DNA from: Epichloe hybrida
Lineage: Eukaryota; Ascomycota; Sordariomycetes; Hypocreales; Clavicipitaceae
NCBI GenBank assembly: GCA_019022495.1
Contig: JAFEKR010000067.1
Coordinates: 1-64,000, forward strand
Direction: 5' to 3'
Length of the DNA stretch: 64,000 nucleotides
The notes below the pieces were generated by a model. It saw only the letters and a program-made list of their open reading frames with translations. It ran no database searches and had not been told where the DNA came from. Positions 1 through 10,320 of this stretch are shown piece after piece. A program made the position numbers and the translations under genes. Position 1 is the stretch's first letter; the number at the start of each line of letters is the position of its first letter.

Positions 1-1010
1 ATACTTGCAAGTTGGAATAGGCGGCAAAATTCCCCGTACCAGCAGCACCCGGTAATGTGCTCTCCTCGGCGGCAGAGACGGCATTCTTATGGAAGAGCTT
101 GGTTCTCTGTTTTGGGTGGGGGTCACGTTTAGCCAATATCACGGATGAATGACATGATCAGGTGCATACGGATCCGTACATGCAGGGGAGTAAAAGCTAG
201 GATCACGGGATACCTGCTAGCAAGACTCGTGTGTTGTTTTGAGACCAAAGAACATGTAGGAATAACACGAGATATCAAAGGTCTGTGGGCGGGCCGCGTG
301 ACAAGAGGCCACTTGTGCCCTCTTCACTTTGCGCGACCGGATCGACCTTTTGCCGGGCCACATGGGCGCAGCCGCGCAACGCGATTGATAGCATGCTTGT
401 TCCATCGCGTCCACTCCCATCCGTCATGTCCGCCCGCCCGCATTGACTGAACCAGGCAGGCAGGCAGACAGACACATCCATATCCTTTTTACTCCGTAAA
501 TTGTATGTATTATGTAATATGCCGTGCGCGGGCATCGCTCCACTGACCAGTCAGTCAGTCGCGAACTTCACATGCCCTTGACGCCAGCGAATGGCTGCCC
601 GCCCTGTGGGTCCCTCCCGCTCGTGTTTCACTGGGCCGCCGGTTTGTTTACTTCATCCCCAAAACAGCAGCCCATCCATCCACCAACCAGAGCGCGCCCA
701 CCCATTGACCCCATTGACCTTCTCTGCACGGATTACCTCCAACCATCACGCCGCAGACTCTACGGAACTAATCCGTACATACAATTCTATTCACCATGAA
801 TTGAAAAGAGCGAGGTCCTCTTGAGAGCATTGATTCTTCGCCTGCCCCTTTCATTTGCTTCACGCGTCTGAAAAGCACAAACGCCGTTGCGCGAGCCTTT
901 GAGCACACAAGCATACACACACGCTCCGCAACTCTCTTCGCATCTATAATCTTCACAACCATCCGTCGACTTCCCACACGCGAGCACCGCGTCTCTCGCG
1001 TAGCTGAGCC
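1..1010. other. Gene-free 5' flank and promoter of the PPC89-like gene
   Basis: No open frame here looks like a real gene. The stretch holds short simple repeats (CAGG/CAGA runs near 455-475) and one TACTCCGTA nonamer at 490-498 that recurs elsewhere in the window. The last 150 bases before the ATG at 1011 are C/T/A-rich, as is usual for a fungal 5' leader. Confidence 0.6.
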
Positions 1011-4000
1011 ATGGAGACCGACGCCGTGCATCGCTATCGCTCGCGCATCCTTAGAGAAATGAACGCCAACCGCGCAAATCCCTTCAACTCTCCTCCTTCT
1101 TCTACTGGCTCTCATGGCACCGTCACCGCCTCCTCGCTCTTTTCCGATCCAGATGGCGAGTCGACGCGAAGGCTCAACGAAGACATTGCTCGAGTCACTG
1201 CCCCCAAGAAGCTTCCCGTCAACTTCGACGCTGCTCACCGCAAGTGGCCGGAATACTTTTCCAAACCCAAGTCCAGCAACCCACCAAGGCTCGATGATGA
1301 TGCCACGACCGACACCCGACCCTGGAAATCACAAATGAAAGAAAACAAGCCGCCCGTTGCAAACGTCAAGTTCACCGTTGACGATTCAACTCGGGACATA
1401 TGGCCTAGCACAGCCAAAACGCGCGCCGAAATGCAGGCCCGTGTTGACAATGAGTCCGACCTTTCCTCTGTCCTCGATCAATCTCCCGCCCGGCCCACGT
1501 CGTATTATGGCGCGCCCAAATCTCACCAGCAACACAGAAGTCCTCTTTCCAAGGCGCGTCACCGAACCCCTTCAGAGCCTGCCCCGAACCACCAGCGTCG
1601 CTCGTCAATTACGGACGCCCTCAACCGCCTCCAAAGGGCCTCTCTCAGCCCCCGGGATAGCGATCAAGAGTCCCCCAACATGTCTTCGGCAAAATCAAGC
1701 TTGACCGCCGTACCTCCGTCCCCGGCTTCAATGGATAGTCCGGGTCAGAACACGTCCAACGCACGATCGTTTTTCATGCCCGACGTGTCTCACCTCGGCG
1801 ACTTTGTCACGGGCACCCTCAAGTTCAGCGGCTCCATGAAGAATGGTGTCCCGATCTTTGTGAAGCATGGCAAAGTTCATGATAGCAAGGAAAGATCCAC
1901 CGCTAGTGCTCACGCACAGGTCGATGCTATCAAAGTTGCCGAGGATGAAGAGAAGATCTTTGTCTCCATGGATATGATCCGCGATGAAATTGTTTCTCTG
2001 CAGGCTGCACACGACAAGGTACAAGAATATGCAGAGGGCCTGCAGCTTCAAGTGGAAAGACTTGAAGCTCAGCTTCGACATGGAAAATTTGACGGCGGAT
2101 ACGATGAGAGTGCCAAGTTCAGAGCGCAGAAGAAGAGTAAGTCAAGATCTTATCTTGAACATGGCGTATTGAAAACAAGCTCCCCATTTGACACCTCATT
2201 CTTTATTTTCTAGGACTGGAGCTAGAGGTTGCAACACTGCAAGCCCGTTTGGATGAAGCGTCACGAAAGCTTAGCACCAACGAAATAGAAAACGAATCTA
2301 TCGCACATGAGCGTGACAGGGCGATTGCTAGGCTTCAGGAAGCTTGCGAGGATATTAGCAAGCTGACAAGGAAATTGGGCGTCAGGGAAAAGGAGCTCTC
2401 TACTTCACAGAAGCAGCTTGAGTCCTCGGACCGGATGCGCCATGACAACGACACTTTGCGTCGTGATCTTGTGTCGCTCAAACATAGTCGTGACGCACTA
2501 GAGCTCGACAATTCGTCCCTCCGAGCTGATAACGAGAATCTCCGCAAAGAGCATAAGCGCCTGCGAGATGAGGTTGACGCTCTGCGCTCTGACAAGAGCG
2601 TTCGTGGCGATGACTCCGACTCCCTCGCAACCGAGAACAAGTCTCTTCGCTTGACCAATGACAGGTTGACAGAGGAGAACGAAGATCTCCGCGAAAACCT
2701 TGATGGAGCCCAACACGAGCTTGACGCTGCGCGCGAAGAGATGGAAACCCTTCGGGCCAGGGTTGACGTGGTCGTGCAGGAAAAATCAGCGCTTCAGGAC
2801 GACAACAAGTCTCTTATTCGCCACAATGAAAGGTATTTCAACGAGAATAAGCTTTTACGCCGCGAGAACTCGGGCTTCGAGCGTAGCGTTCACGATCTGC
2901 ATGAAGAGAACTTGAAGATGAAGGACGAGGTTGTTTTCCTCAAGCAGCAGCTTGATAACGACAGACCACTGCACAAAGATGACGTTTCTGGTACCGTTGA
3001 GGAGGAAACGGAGGAGAATATGACGTCGGCTTATTTCATGCCCGACATCACTGTCAAGACAAATGAGTCTCGCCCCGCTGAAGGCACAGAGACGAAGGAT
3101 ATGCCCACCTTGCCAGAGGTGACATCTCATGGTTATACTGTCGAGCAAGAAACGCGGGAGGTCTCTCGACGAGTCAGCAGTAGTAGACAGCGTTCCAGGA
3201 GCAGACCCCGAGCAGCGTCCAAGGGTGTCGCCTTCTCTATCCCCGAGAAGTCGGCGCTCCGGAACAAGAACCGCAGCAATGTGGCAAACCAGGGCAGCAA
3301 GCGCAAGCAGACTACTACTACGACTACTTCTGCTGCTGTTTCTGCTGCCACTACTGCTGCCACTACTTCGGCTGATGCTGCTCCTTCTGCTGCTGACCAG
3401 TGCTCTACCAAGTGCCCTCCAACTGCGGAGCTGGATCTGACCACCGAAAATGACGAGACAACCGGAGGATTTCAATCTGAGGATTTCACGAACCAAGACG
3501 CCGCAATCTCACTAGACTTCTCGTTGAAAGGTGCCAACTTGCATCCGTACAATCGGGACACGACTGCGCAGAGCAACAAATCTCGTCGTGGAAGCAGCAG
3601 TTCGCGACCAGCACAAAAGCATACCTTTTTGGAGGTGGACGTTGGCAGTGGAACCAACAAGACAACCAACCCCGCGTCCTGCCCTGTTCTATCGACCGAT
3701 GCACGTCGTGTGCTGGATGGCTTGTGCAAGCACAGCTGTCATAACTGCATAGTGTGCGCGCGCATCACCTCTCACCGCGGAGTTGTTTCATCATCCGAGG
3801 CTGCTTCGGGCAAGAAGCGCGTTAGTGTACCGCGTCCTGTGCCTGTCACGGATCGCAACCTGACGGGAGACGATCTCACGATGCGCCCATCGCAGGCGCC
3901 CGGCTTTGCCTTGGCCTTGGTCATCAAAGGACTCGAGGACGAAGCGGAGCATCTTCAGCTTGAGCTCACCCGCCTACAAGCAGAGTATAACAGCAGGGAC

Positions 4001-4255
4001 AAGGCCATTGGCCGGCGCGATCGACTGAACATGGCCGAATCCATACGAACGCTCTTGAAGCGCATGGAAGTCAAGAACGATCAGATCTACAGCCTGTACG
4101 ATGTCCTAGAGGGACAAAAGGCTGCCGCACAAGCCATGACGGAGGAAGAGGTCGAAATGACTGTCCTCAATATCACGGGCATGACAGTGCGCGACGTCAC
4201 TGGCGGAAGCGAGCAGTTCACATGGGAGGGCATTCAGGAGACAGTGCAAGCATGA
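1011..4255 (+). CDS. PPC89/Cep57-like spindle pole body coiled-coil protein
   Basis: Two exons, 1011-2136 and 2214-4255, are joined by a 77-nt intron (GTAAGT...TAG) and give 1055 aa. The N-terminal third is Ser/Pro-rich and probably disordered, with a compact block around residues 30-90 (APKKLPVNFDAAHRKWPEYF). From about residue 320 to 640 the protein is a long heptad-rich coiled coil full of E/N/L/R. A low-complexity Thr/Ala/Ser stretch and a short Cys/His patch follow (near HSCHNCIVCARITSH). The C-terminal block at about 948-1012 (NMAESIRTLLKRMEVKNDQI) resembles the Cep57 microtubule-binding region found in fungal PPC89-type proteins. Such proteins anchor the spindle pole body or bind microtubules; that role is family knowledge and I infer it here. 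I am confident of the gene model and moderately sure of the family. Confidence 0.8.
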
Positions 4256-4764
4256 AGACGAATATTCTTTGTTGGATTTTTTGAAACAGCACCATCCGTA
4301 TTCTTGCCAGTCATGAGCGAACGAGCATTACCTCTTTACGTGCATTATAAGAAGTCATAGGGGACCCGGCGCGGTCACAAACGGAGTTTGGAACAAGATT
4401 GATGTCAAGAGGGACGGACGTCATGTTTGGTCACCTGCGGCGCTTCTGTCTCTTTTTAATTTTTCCTCCTTTGCGATTCAGTCTTGGCATAATGGGCTCT
4501 TCTCGCGGCGTTTATTTGGGCAAGAAAGGCTTGGATTGATTTGCGGTAAACTTTGTTTGTATGCTGTTAGGTTGTGCGCTCGAGTAGTGGACAATGAACG
4601 TGATGAAGGAACTCGCGTTTTCTGGACTGCCCCCCCTCTGCCTCCCGTGTCACTGTGAGCATGTTCCTGCCGTCATTCATGGAGTGTAGTGGTGAGGACT
4701 GTTGGGAAGCACGGGATCCATCTGTGATTTGCCATTGAATGCCCCGTGTAACTAACTATCCATT
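4256..4764. terminator. Convergent 3' UTR region between the PPC89-like gene and NOC2
   Basis: About 510 bases lie between two convergent stop codons. The stretch is T-rich on the + strand (for example TTTTTAATTTTTCC near 4455) and holds no coding frame. It must contain the polyadenylation sites of both genes, but I cannot place them exactly. Confidence 0.4.
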
Positions 4765-7161
4765 CTACTCGCTGTCCTCGTCCTCTTCACCATCCACTTC
4801 CTCTTCCTCTTCATCCACTTGCATCTCCTCATCACTCATATCCTCGGCCCTATGGCCGCTCTCTTCCTCCTTCCTCTTATGATCATCTTCCCTCCTCGCC
4901 TCCTCAGGCATCTTTGTCCTCTCCTCCTTCACCTTCCTCTGGGCGACGACAAAAGCACCCAGCGGTGTCTTGGGGACTTCGAAATCCTTGAGGAAAGCCG
5001 CGACTTGGGAGCGATCCCTCGGCGCAAAGTCAACTTTTGCGCGACGCTCCTCGATGAATTTGGCGTTGGCCTCGAGTTTCTGGACGAGCAGGACGAGCTG
5101 CGACATGAGTTTGGCGTTCTTGTTGCCTTGGGCCTTGGAGCGGGCCTGTTTCATCCACCGCTTTAGCTGGATGATGACGGGGAGGGCGAGCTCGGGGAAG
5201 GCGATGGATGTGGACCAGAGGAGGAAGAACTCGCCGAGGAGCTCGACAACCTGCTCGCCAACGCCGTCCTGGTAGACGCGCGTGCGGAGGTACGACTTGG
5301 GGGCCTTGTAGGCGACGGCGAAGTCGAAGGCCTTGAGGGTAGACGCCTTGGGGGCCTTCTTCATCTCCGCCGAGGAGAGGACCTCGAGCATCGGGGAGGC
5401 GAGCGGGATGTAGGTGCCTGTGGCGCGGGACGTTCGCAGCAAGGACCGGACGAGGTGGAAGCGGAGCGGGAAGTAGATGGCTGTGGGGATGAGGCGCATC
5501 GCGCCGAGGGTGACCTGCACGAGCGGGTAGATGAGGAGCTTGAGCTGGTTCTCCTTGCCGGCTTGGGCTTCCTTGAGCGGAGAGCAGTGCTCGGCGAGGA
5601 CGCAGGACCAAAAGTCGAGCGAGTGCGTGAACTGCCAGTTGTAGACCATGCGGAATGAGTCGTTCTTGTTGTTGACGATGCTGTTGCGCAGGTGGATGGC
5701 GAGTTGGCGGATAAAGGTAAAGGCGGTGGTGTATCCGACCGAAGGGTCGATGCCCCAGAGCTCGGCGGCCGAGTTCTTCATCAGGTTGATGCCCGGGATG
5801 GTGTTGTGGTTGGTGACGCGGCAGCCCTGCACGAGACCCTGATACACGGCCTTGAGGACGGTCTCGCGGATGCCCTTGTCGCCGATGACGACGAGCTTGC
5901 GGAGCACCAGGAAGGCCGTGATGCGCGTCGTCTCTGAACTGGCGGGTTGCGCCCAGAAGTTGACAACGGCCTTGGCTAGGGCTTTCATGAGTTTCTTGAA
6001 GGACAAGAGATAGGGAAGAATCGGCGTGATGGACGACAGTGTCAGCTTCAGGGTCTTGTCGTCGGACAGCGTGCCGAGCAGGTGCATGATGGACGAGGTG
6101 TAGGACTTGAGAAGCAGGGAGAGCGTCTTGAATTTCTTGGTCTCGGTTTGTACGTAGACTCTGCCAGAAGCGGACTCCTTGACAGGCAGATGGTGGTTCA
6201 TCACCAGGGGGATGTTTTTGAGAGCCAAAACCAAGACGTCGTTGTAGACTTCGGGGCTGTTGATCGTCCATCGCTGTTGAGTCTCGCCATCCTCGTCATC
6301 TTCGTTCAAGTGGGCGGCGCTTCGGAAAGCGAGGACAACTTGTCGAGCAGCGCGCAAGGAATTGGTCTCCTCAATTGCTTTGCGCCACTTGGCGACCGTT
6401 GGCCGAGTCAGTTCGTTGCTCGGAGAATCCTCTGGTTCCGCGTCGTCTTTGTCCTCACCCTGTGCTTCTTTGGCAGCCTTTGCCTTCTTTCTCTTCTTCT
6501 TCGGCTGTTCATCTTGGGCTTCATCGTCTTCCTCGCCGGCGCTCAGTTCGTCCACCTCTGCCAGGTCTGCATTGCCGTCAAAGTCGAGGGCTTCTGGGTC
6601 GTTTTCTTTCAAAAACTTGTAGAATTCCGGATCCTTCTCTGCCAGCTTATCCATGGTGTCTTTACTCATGCCGCCTTCATCGTCCCCACCCTCGCTGCCC
6701 TCGTCACTGTCACTGTCACTGTCACTGTCGTCGTCACCGTCACCGTCACCGTCACCGTCACCGCCGGAGCCGCCACCCTCACTCAACTGGGCATCCTCCT
6801 CTCCACCCTCCTCGGCCTCGGGCCCGTTTCTTTTTCTTTTGCCCAGTTTCCCGGCCTTGGCCTTGGCGCCCTTGTTGTCGATAATCTCGTCGAATCCCCC
6901 CTGGAAAAAGTCATCCACAGTCATCTCGCCGCTCTTCTTGTTTCTGAACAAGCCATTAGGCTTCTTGGCGGTGTCCGCGCCATCTTCGGCTGGCTTGCTC
7001 TTGAAGAATTCAGAGTCCTTGGTCCGTCGGGTCTGCTTTTTCTCTTTGATCTGATGACGCTGTTTAACCTTGGCAGCTTCCTTCCTTTTGTCGAGCGTGC
7101 CGCGGAGGTGGTTCTTTTCGAACTTTTTCGTTGCCTTGAGGTTTTTCTTCCCGGGACCCAT
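4765..7161 (-). CDS. NOC2: Nucleolar complex protein 2 (Noc2), 60S ribosome biogenesis
   Basis: A single exon of 798 aa with ATG at 7161. The first 60 residues are very basic (GPGKKNLKATKKFEKNHLRG), as in Noc2 and other nucleolar proteins. Residues of about 115-170 are acidic repeats: SD and GD dipeptides encoded by tandem hexamers at 6704-6770. A KKKRKKAKAAK nuclear signal follows. The conserved Noc2 domain runs from about 302 to 590 (NSPEVYNDVLVLALKN, PAAELWGIDPSVGY-like, NWQFTHSLDFWSCVL, IPTAIYFPLRFHLVRSL). The C-terminus is acidic. Noc2 pairs with Noc1 and then Noc3 to move pre-60S particles from nucleolus to nucleoplasm. Length and domain order fit the family. It is divergent from VPS28, with 396 bp between the two starts. 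Confidence 0.95.
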   Translation of the reverse strand: MGPGKKNLKATKKFEKNHLRGTLDKRKEAAKVKQRHQIKEKKQTRRTKDSEFFKSKPAEDGADTAKKPNGLFRNKKSGEMTVDDFFQGGFDEIIDNKGAKAKAGKLGKRKRNGPEAEEGGEEDAQLSEGGGSGGDGDGDGDGDDDSDSDSDSDEGSEGGDDEGGMSKDTMDKLAEKDPEFYKFLKENDPEALDFDGNADLAEVDELSAGEEDDEAQDEQPKKKRKKAKAAKEAQGEDKDDAEPEDSPSNELTRPTVAKWRKAIEETNSLRAARQVVLAFRSAAHLNEDDEDGETQQRWTINSPEVYNDVLVLALKNIPLVMNHHLPVKESASGRVYVQTETKKFKTLSLLLKSYTSSIMHLLGTLSDDKTLKLTLSSITPILPYLLSFKKLMKALAKAVVNFWAQPASSETTRITAFLVLRKLVVIGDKGIRETVLKAVYQGLVQGCRVTNHNTIPGINLMKNSAAELWGIDPSVGYTTAFTFIRQLAIHLRNSIVNNKNDSFRMVYNWQFTHSLDFWSCVLAEHCSPLKEAQAGKENQLKLLIYPLVQVTLGAMRLIPTAIYFPLRFHLVRSLLRTSRATGTYIPLASPMLEVLSSAEMKKAPKASTLKAFDFAVAYKAPKSYLRTRVYQDGVGEQVVELLGEFFLLWSTSIAFPELALPVIIQLKRWMKQARSKAQGNKNAKLMSQLVLLVQKLEANAKFIEERRAKVDFAPRDRSQVAAFLKDFEVPKTPLGAFVVAQRKVKEERTKMPEEARREDDHKRKEEESGHRAEDMSDEEMQVDEEEEEVDGEEDEDSE

Positions 7162-7557
7162 GATTGGCGATTCGTTACACCCCAGCAGCGTGGTGGTGAG
7201 AATGGTTCACGGATCGTAGAGAAGGAAGAGTGGTTAAGACGAAAAGGTAAAGGATTGCTGAACCTCGCAAACTTGTCACTAGGCCCCGTCCCAATTGGCA
7301 ATTCTGCTGCCCAAGTGAAAGGAAAAAAAAAAAAAAAAAAAAAAAAGAAGAAGCCGTGTTATCGATAGTGACTTGCCCCGCAGATCAGGCAGGCGGTGGG
7401 TGCCGTTCTGCCCGCGACCCCCCGGGGCTGTGGCTTGGAAACCCCATTTATTACATGTAATATCAACGGCTTCGTTCCTTCATCATCAGCTTGACCGGAT
7501 CTCTCGCATCCCGTCCGCAAGTCGAGCTTCAATGCGCCGCCCCTTTGACCCGCCGCC
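7162..7557. promoter_or_regulatory. Shared divergent promoter of NOC2 and VPS28
   Basis: A 396-bp spacer separates two divergent start codons. It contains a 24-base poly(dA) run at about 7323-7346 followed by a short A/G stretch. Poly(dA:dT) tracts commonly exclude nucleosomes in fungal promoters, so this is a plausible bidirectional promoter element. No specific factor site is claimed. Confidence 0.5.
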
Positions 7558-8434
7558 ATGATTCCCCGACAAGGTTATGCGCCGACACCGCACAGCTATG
7601 TTCCACACTCGACATTCTCGGCAACAATCAATCTGGACGAGGTAGATAATAGATGCACGCCAGCCTCGGATCTGTTCATACCGTGTCATGTCTGCGCCCG
7701 CTTACCTGCTCGACGCTAGGAAGTCAAGCTCACCGAAACCCGAGCCGAGCGCGACCTTCAAGAATCCCTCGCCGAACTCTTCAGCATCATCGTGACACTA
7801 GACGAGCTCGAAAAGGCGTTTCTGAAGGATGCGATTCCCGAAAACGAGTACACCGAAATATGCGAACGATCCCTCCGCCAGTACAAAGCGCTCCTGGCAG
7901 ACGCGACAATCGCCAATGAATTTCAGGGCTTGGAAGAGTTCAAGGCCAAGTGGGATGTACGTCAACAGTTTCCAACGAGAACCTTTTTGCCAACTTTCAC
8001 GTCATGTCCCTTCCCTGTCTTACACGGCGTAGCTCCAAGCCCCGCGTGCAACGGAACGTCTGCGAGTCGGCATGCCGTCGACCACGGTAACAGCTTCTTC
8101 GTCGTCGGCCGCCGGCCCGCAAGCCTCGTCAGGTAGCAGCAACACCACCAGCGGTGTCCTCATTCTCGAGGCCACTCAGGAATTCATCACCTTCCTCGAC
8201 GCCGTCAAGCTGGGAATGCTATCCAAGGATCAGTTGCACCCACTGCTCTCCGACGTGATTCAATCCGTGAACCGCGTGACGGACCAGGACTTTGAAAGCA
8301 GGGGCAAGATTGTGCAGTGGCTCATCACACTCAATCAGATGAAGGCATCGGATGAGCTGAGTGACCAGCAAGCGAGAGAGCTGGAGCTGGATATTCAGCA
8401 GGCCTACCAGGGGTTCAGGAGGACTTTAACATGA
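7558..8434 (+). CDS. VPS28: ESCRT-I subunit Vps28
   Basis: Three exons, 7558-7641, 7720-7956 and 8033-8434, give 240 aa. Both introns are short (78 and 76 nt, GTAGAT...TAG and GTACGT...TAG) and both are phase 0. The start ATG sits in CGCCGCCATGATT, a good context. The N-terminal core is recognisable (VKLTETRAERDLQESLAELF, DELEKAFLKDAIPENEYTEI). A short Ser/Ala-rich linker follows, and then the C-terminal four-helix domain that contacts ESCRT-II (FITFLDAVKLGMLSKDQLHP, ending LELDIQQAYQGFRRTLT). Vps28 joins Vps23 and Vps37 on endosomes to sort ubiquitinated cargo into multivesicular bodies. Length matches the family. Its 3' end converges on MDM12, 137 bp away. Confidence 0.93.
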
Positions 8435-8571
8435 CATGACAGTCAACTTTTGTTGCCCCATTCATTCCATTTGCTCGTGATTCCGTACTTTTTTCCTTTT
8501 TTCCCCCTCATTTCTTAAGCCACCTTGTTAACTCCATTTTGACCTTGCAAGGATACACCCCAAACACTCAT

Positions 8572-9924
8572 TCAGACCAAAAATGTCCAGAAACTCGGAT
8601 ACACAAACTCCTCTTCAAATATTCTCCTCACCTGCTCCAACACAAATCTTTCTACCTTGCCTACATTTTTCAGACTCTGCTTCCCCCCATCTCGCTCCCC
8701 AATTTCACTTTCTACCTTGATCTCCTGCAGCAGACCTCCAAGTCTGCCTCCTTCCTTCTTGCCCCCATTCTTCTCCTCCTCGCCTTGCACATTCTCGTCG
8801 TCGTTCACAGAACCAACTGCCGCCAAGGCATCCTCGGGACTAAGAAAGCAGAAATGCACTCTTTTTCGGATCTTGGCCAACAAGCCTACTCCGTCGAACG
8901 ACAGCCCTGTTATGTTGAGCTTCAGCGGAATGCCGACAAAGCTAGGCATGGGATAATCCAGCAAGATCTCCGCTGTGAGACTCAATCGGACATCCCCGGC
9001 GTAGCGTATCCTAAACACGGCTTGAACATCTTCTGCCCTCGGTTCTCTCCTTTGTTGAGCAGCCAGATCATCACCATCTGCCGGGTTCTCTTCTTCGTCC
9101 TCGTCCTCGTCCTCGTCTGCCTCTTCCACAGCCGAGCCCGTGAGATGCCTATCTCTCGTGGGCGGCCGAGACGTGTTCACACTAGTAGGTGCGAGTGTAG
9201 ACACGCTTGATTTCTCCCGCAGTGACAGGTCGGTAGCCGCATCCATGGTCTCGGAGAAATTGTCCACGGAGATGCTGCTCGCGGAAGGGTTTCGATAGTG
9301 ACTTGCCCCATGATGGTAATTGTGATGCTGCTGCTGCTGCTGCTGATGATGTTGTTGGTGGTGGTGAAAATCGGAGTCATGGTCAAGCACTCCTCCGTGT
9401 CCCATCCAGCTGTTGTTGCCTAGGTGGGCGCCTGCCACGGCCGCCAGCGGCGTGTGCGTTCCTGTTCCCAGATGGCTTTGGAAATAGTTTAGGCCCGGGC
9501 CACCGAGTATGCCCGGTGCAGATGTTCCCAGAAACAAGCTGCCCGAGTCGTGACCAAACATGTCATGTCGCAAAGCTGGCGGCCTGATACCGCGAGGTCG
9601 TTTGTCATGACTGCCCGCCAGCGCATGCTTGGCCCGCTCGGCTGCAAGATGGGCTGCTGCCTCGTCGTCGCTTCCAAACTCGTCATCGCTCTCGTCGTCT
9701 GCTATCTCTTGGTCGTAAAAGTCAGACAACGGATCTGTGATGTCTTTGAGGTCCAGCTCAGGTGGTATGCTGCCAAAGTCGAAGTCATGCACGTTGACGG
9801 ATCTGATGAACCTGGGTAGTGGCACTGTTTGGAACTTGTCATGGATGAAGGACCTGATGCGCTCAGCCAGAGCGTCGCCGTCTGGACCACTGGTGAGCGT
9901 TTCCCAGTCGAGATCAATGGACAT
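8572..9924 (-). CDS. MDM12: ERMES complex subunit Mdm12 (SMP-domain lipid transfer protein)
   Basis: A single exon of 450 aa. I start it at the ATG at 9924 ([20 protein letters not shown]), which is the family N-terminus. The open frame extends upstream, but those codons look like 5' UTR. The SMP lipid-binding fold is split: an N-terminal half at about 1-75 ([38 protein letters not shown]) and a C-terminal half at about 300-450 ([20 protein letters not shown], ending [10 protein letters not shown]). Between them is a long disordered insert with a His/Gln-rich run near 9310-9380 and an acidic run ([20 protein letters not shown]). Mdm12 bridges Mmm1 in the ER to Mdm10/Mdm34 in the mitochondrial outer membrane and helps transfer phospholipids. 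Confidence 0.95.
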   Translation of the reverse strand: MSIDLDWETLTSGPDGDALAERIRSFIHDKFQTVPLPRFIRSVNVHDFDFGSIPPELDLKDITDPLSDFYDQEIADDESDDEFGSDDEAAAHLAAERAKHALAGSHDKRPRGIRPPALRHDMFGHDSGSLFLGTSAPGILGGPGLNYFQSHLGTGTHTPLAAVAGAHLGNNSWMGHGGVLDHDSDFHHHQQHHQQQQQQHHNYHHGASHYRNPSASSISVDNFSETMDAATDLSLREKSSVSTLAPTSVNTSRPPTRDRHLTGSAVEEADEDEDEDEEENPADGDDLAAQQRREPRAEDVQAVFRIRYAGDVRLSLTAEILLDYPMPSFVGIPLKLNITGLSFDGVGLLAKIRKRVHFCFLSPEDALAAVGSVNDDENVQGEEEKNGGKKEGGRLGGLLQEIKVESEIGERDGGKQSLKNVGKVERFVLEQVRRIFEEEFVYPSFWTFLV

Positions 9925-10320
9925 GGCGATGCATTGGGACGGCAAGTCTGGAAATGCAAGGGTGGCATGTTCGAGTGAGTGAGCAAGGTTTCGGTGAGCT
10001 TGAGCCAGAGCCAGGCCAAGGGTTCCACACCTACATGCAGATGGGACGGGACTTATTAGTCCGTACACCACACTGTGTATACACTGTGCCAATATTGCAA
10101 GCAGCAGCATCGACAACATGATTTGGCACGACACGGTCTATTCCTCTCATGGATGCAGTAAAGTCGTCCATGGTCGTCATATCATTAGCAACTCCTAAAA
10201 GAGAAGGATCATTATTTCATGAGTATGCCATAATGAAATCCCGTGACATCGCTTTCCCCCTCCAACTCCAAAACATCTCAAGCAGGTGGTACTTCAGCCG
10301 TTCACGAGCTGCACACAATC
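9925..10320. promoter_or_regulatory. MDM12 promoter and FAB1 3' flank
   Basis: About 400 bases separate the FAB1 stop (10321-10323, - strand) from the MDM12 start on the same strand. The spacer includes the FAB1 3' UTR and the MDM12 leader. I see no coding sequence and no clear regulatory motif. Confidence 0.4.

Noticed and set aside
5030..6271. A 413-codon open frame on the minus strand inside NOC2
   Set aside because: It is a shifted frame of NOC2 with Arg/Pro/His-rich composition typical of out-of-frame reading.
6082..7368. A 428-codon open frame on the plus strand opposite NOC2
   Set aside because: It is antisense to a well-supported gene and rich in Val/Leu/Phe repeats derived from NOC2 low-complexity codons.
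7362..9309. An identical 18-mer (TCGATAGTGACTTGCCCC) at 7362-7379 and 9292-9309
   Set aside because: One copy is in the NOC2/VPS28 spacer and the other is coding in MDM12. There is no extended similarity, so chance is the simplest explanation.
9925..10134. 70-residue N-terminal extension of MDM12
   Set aside because: Mdm12 proteins start at the MSIDL sequence. The upstream codons resemble a leader, not family sequence.
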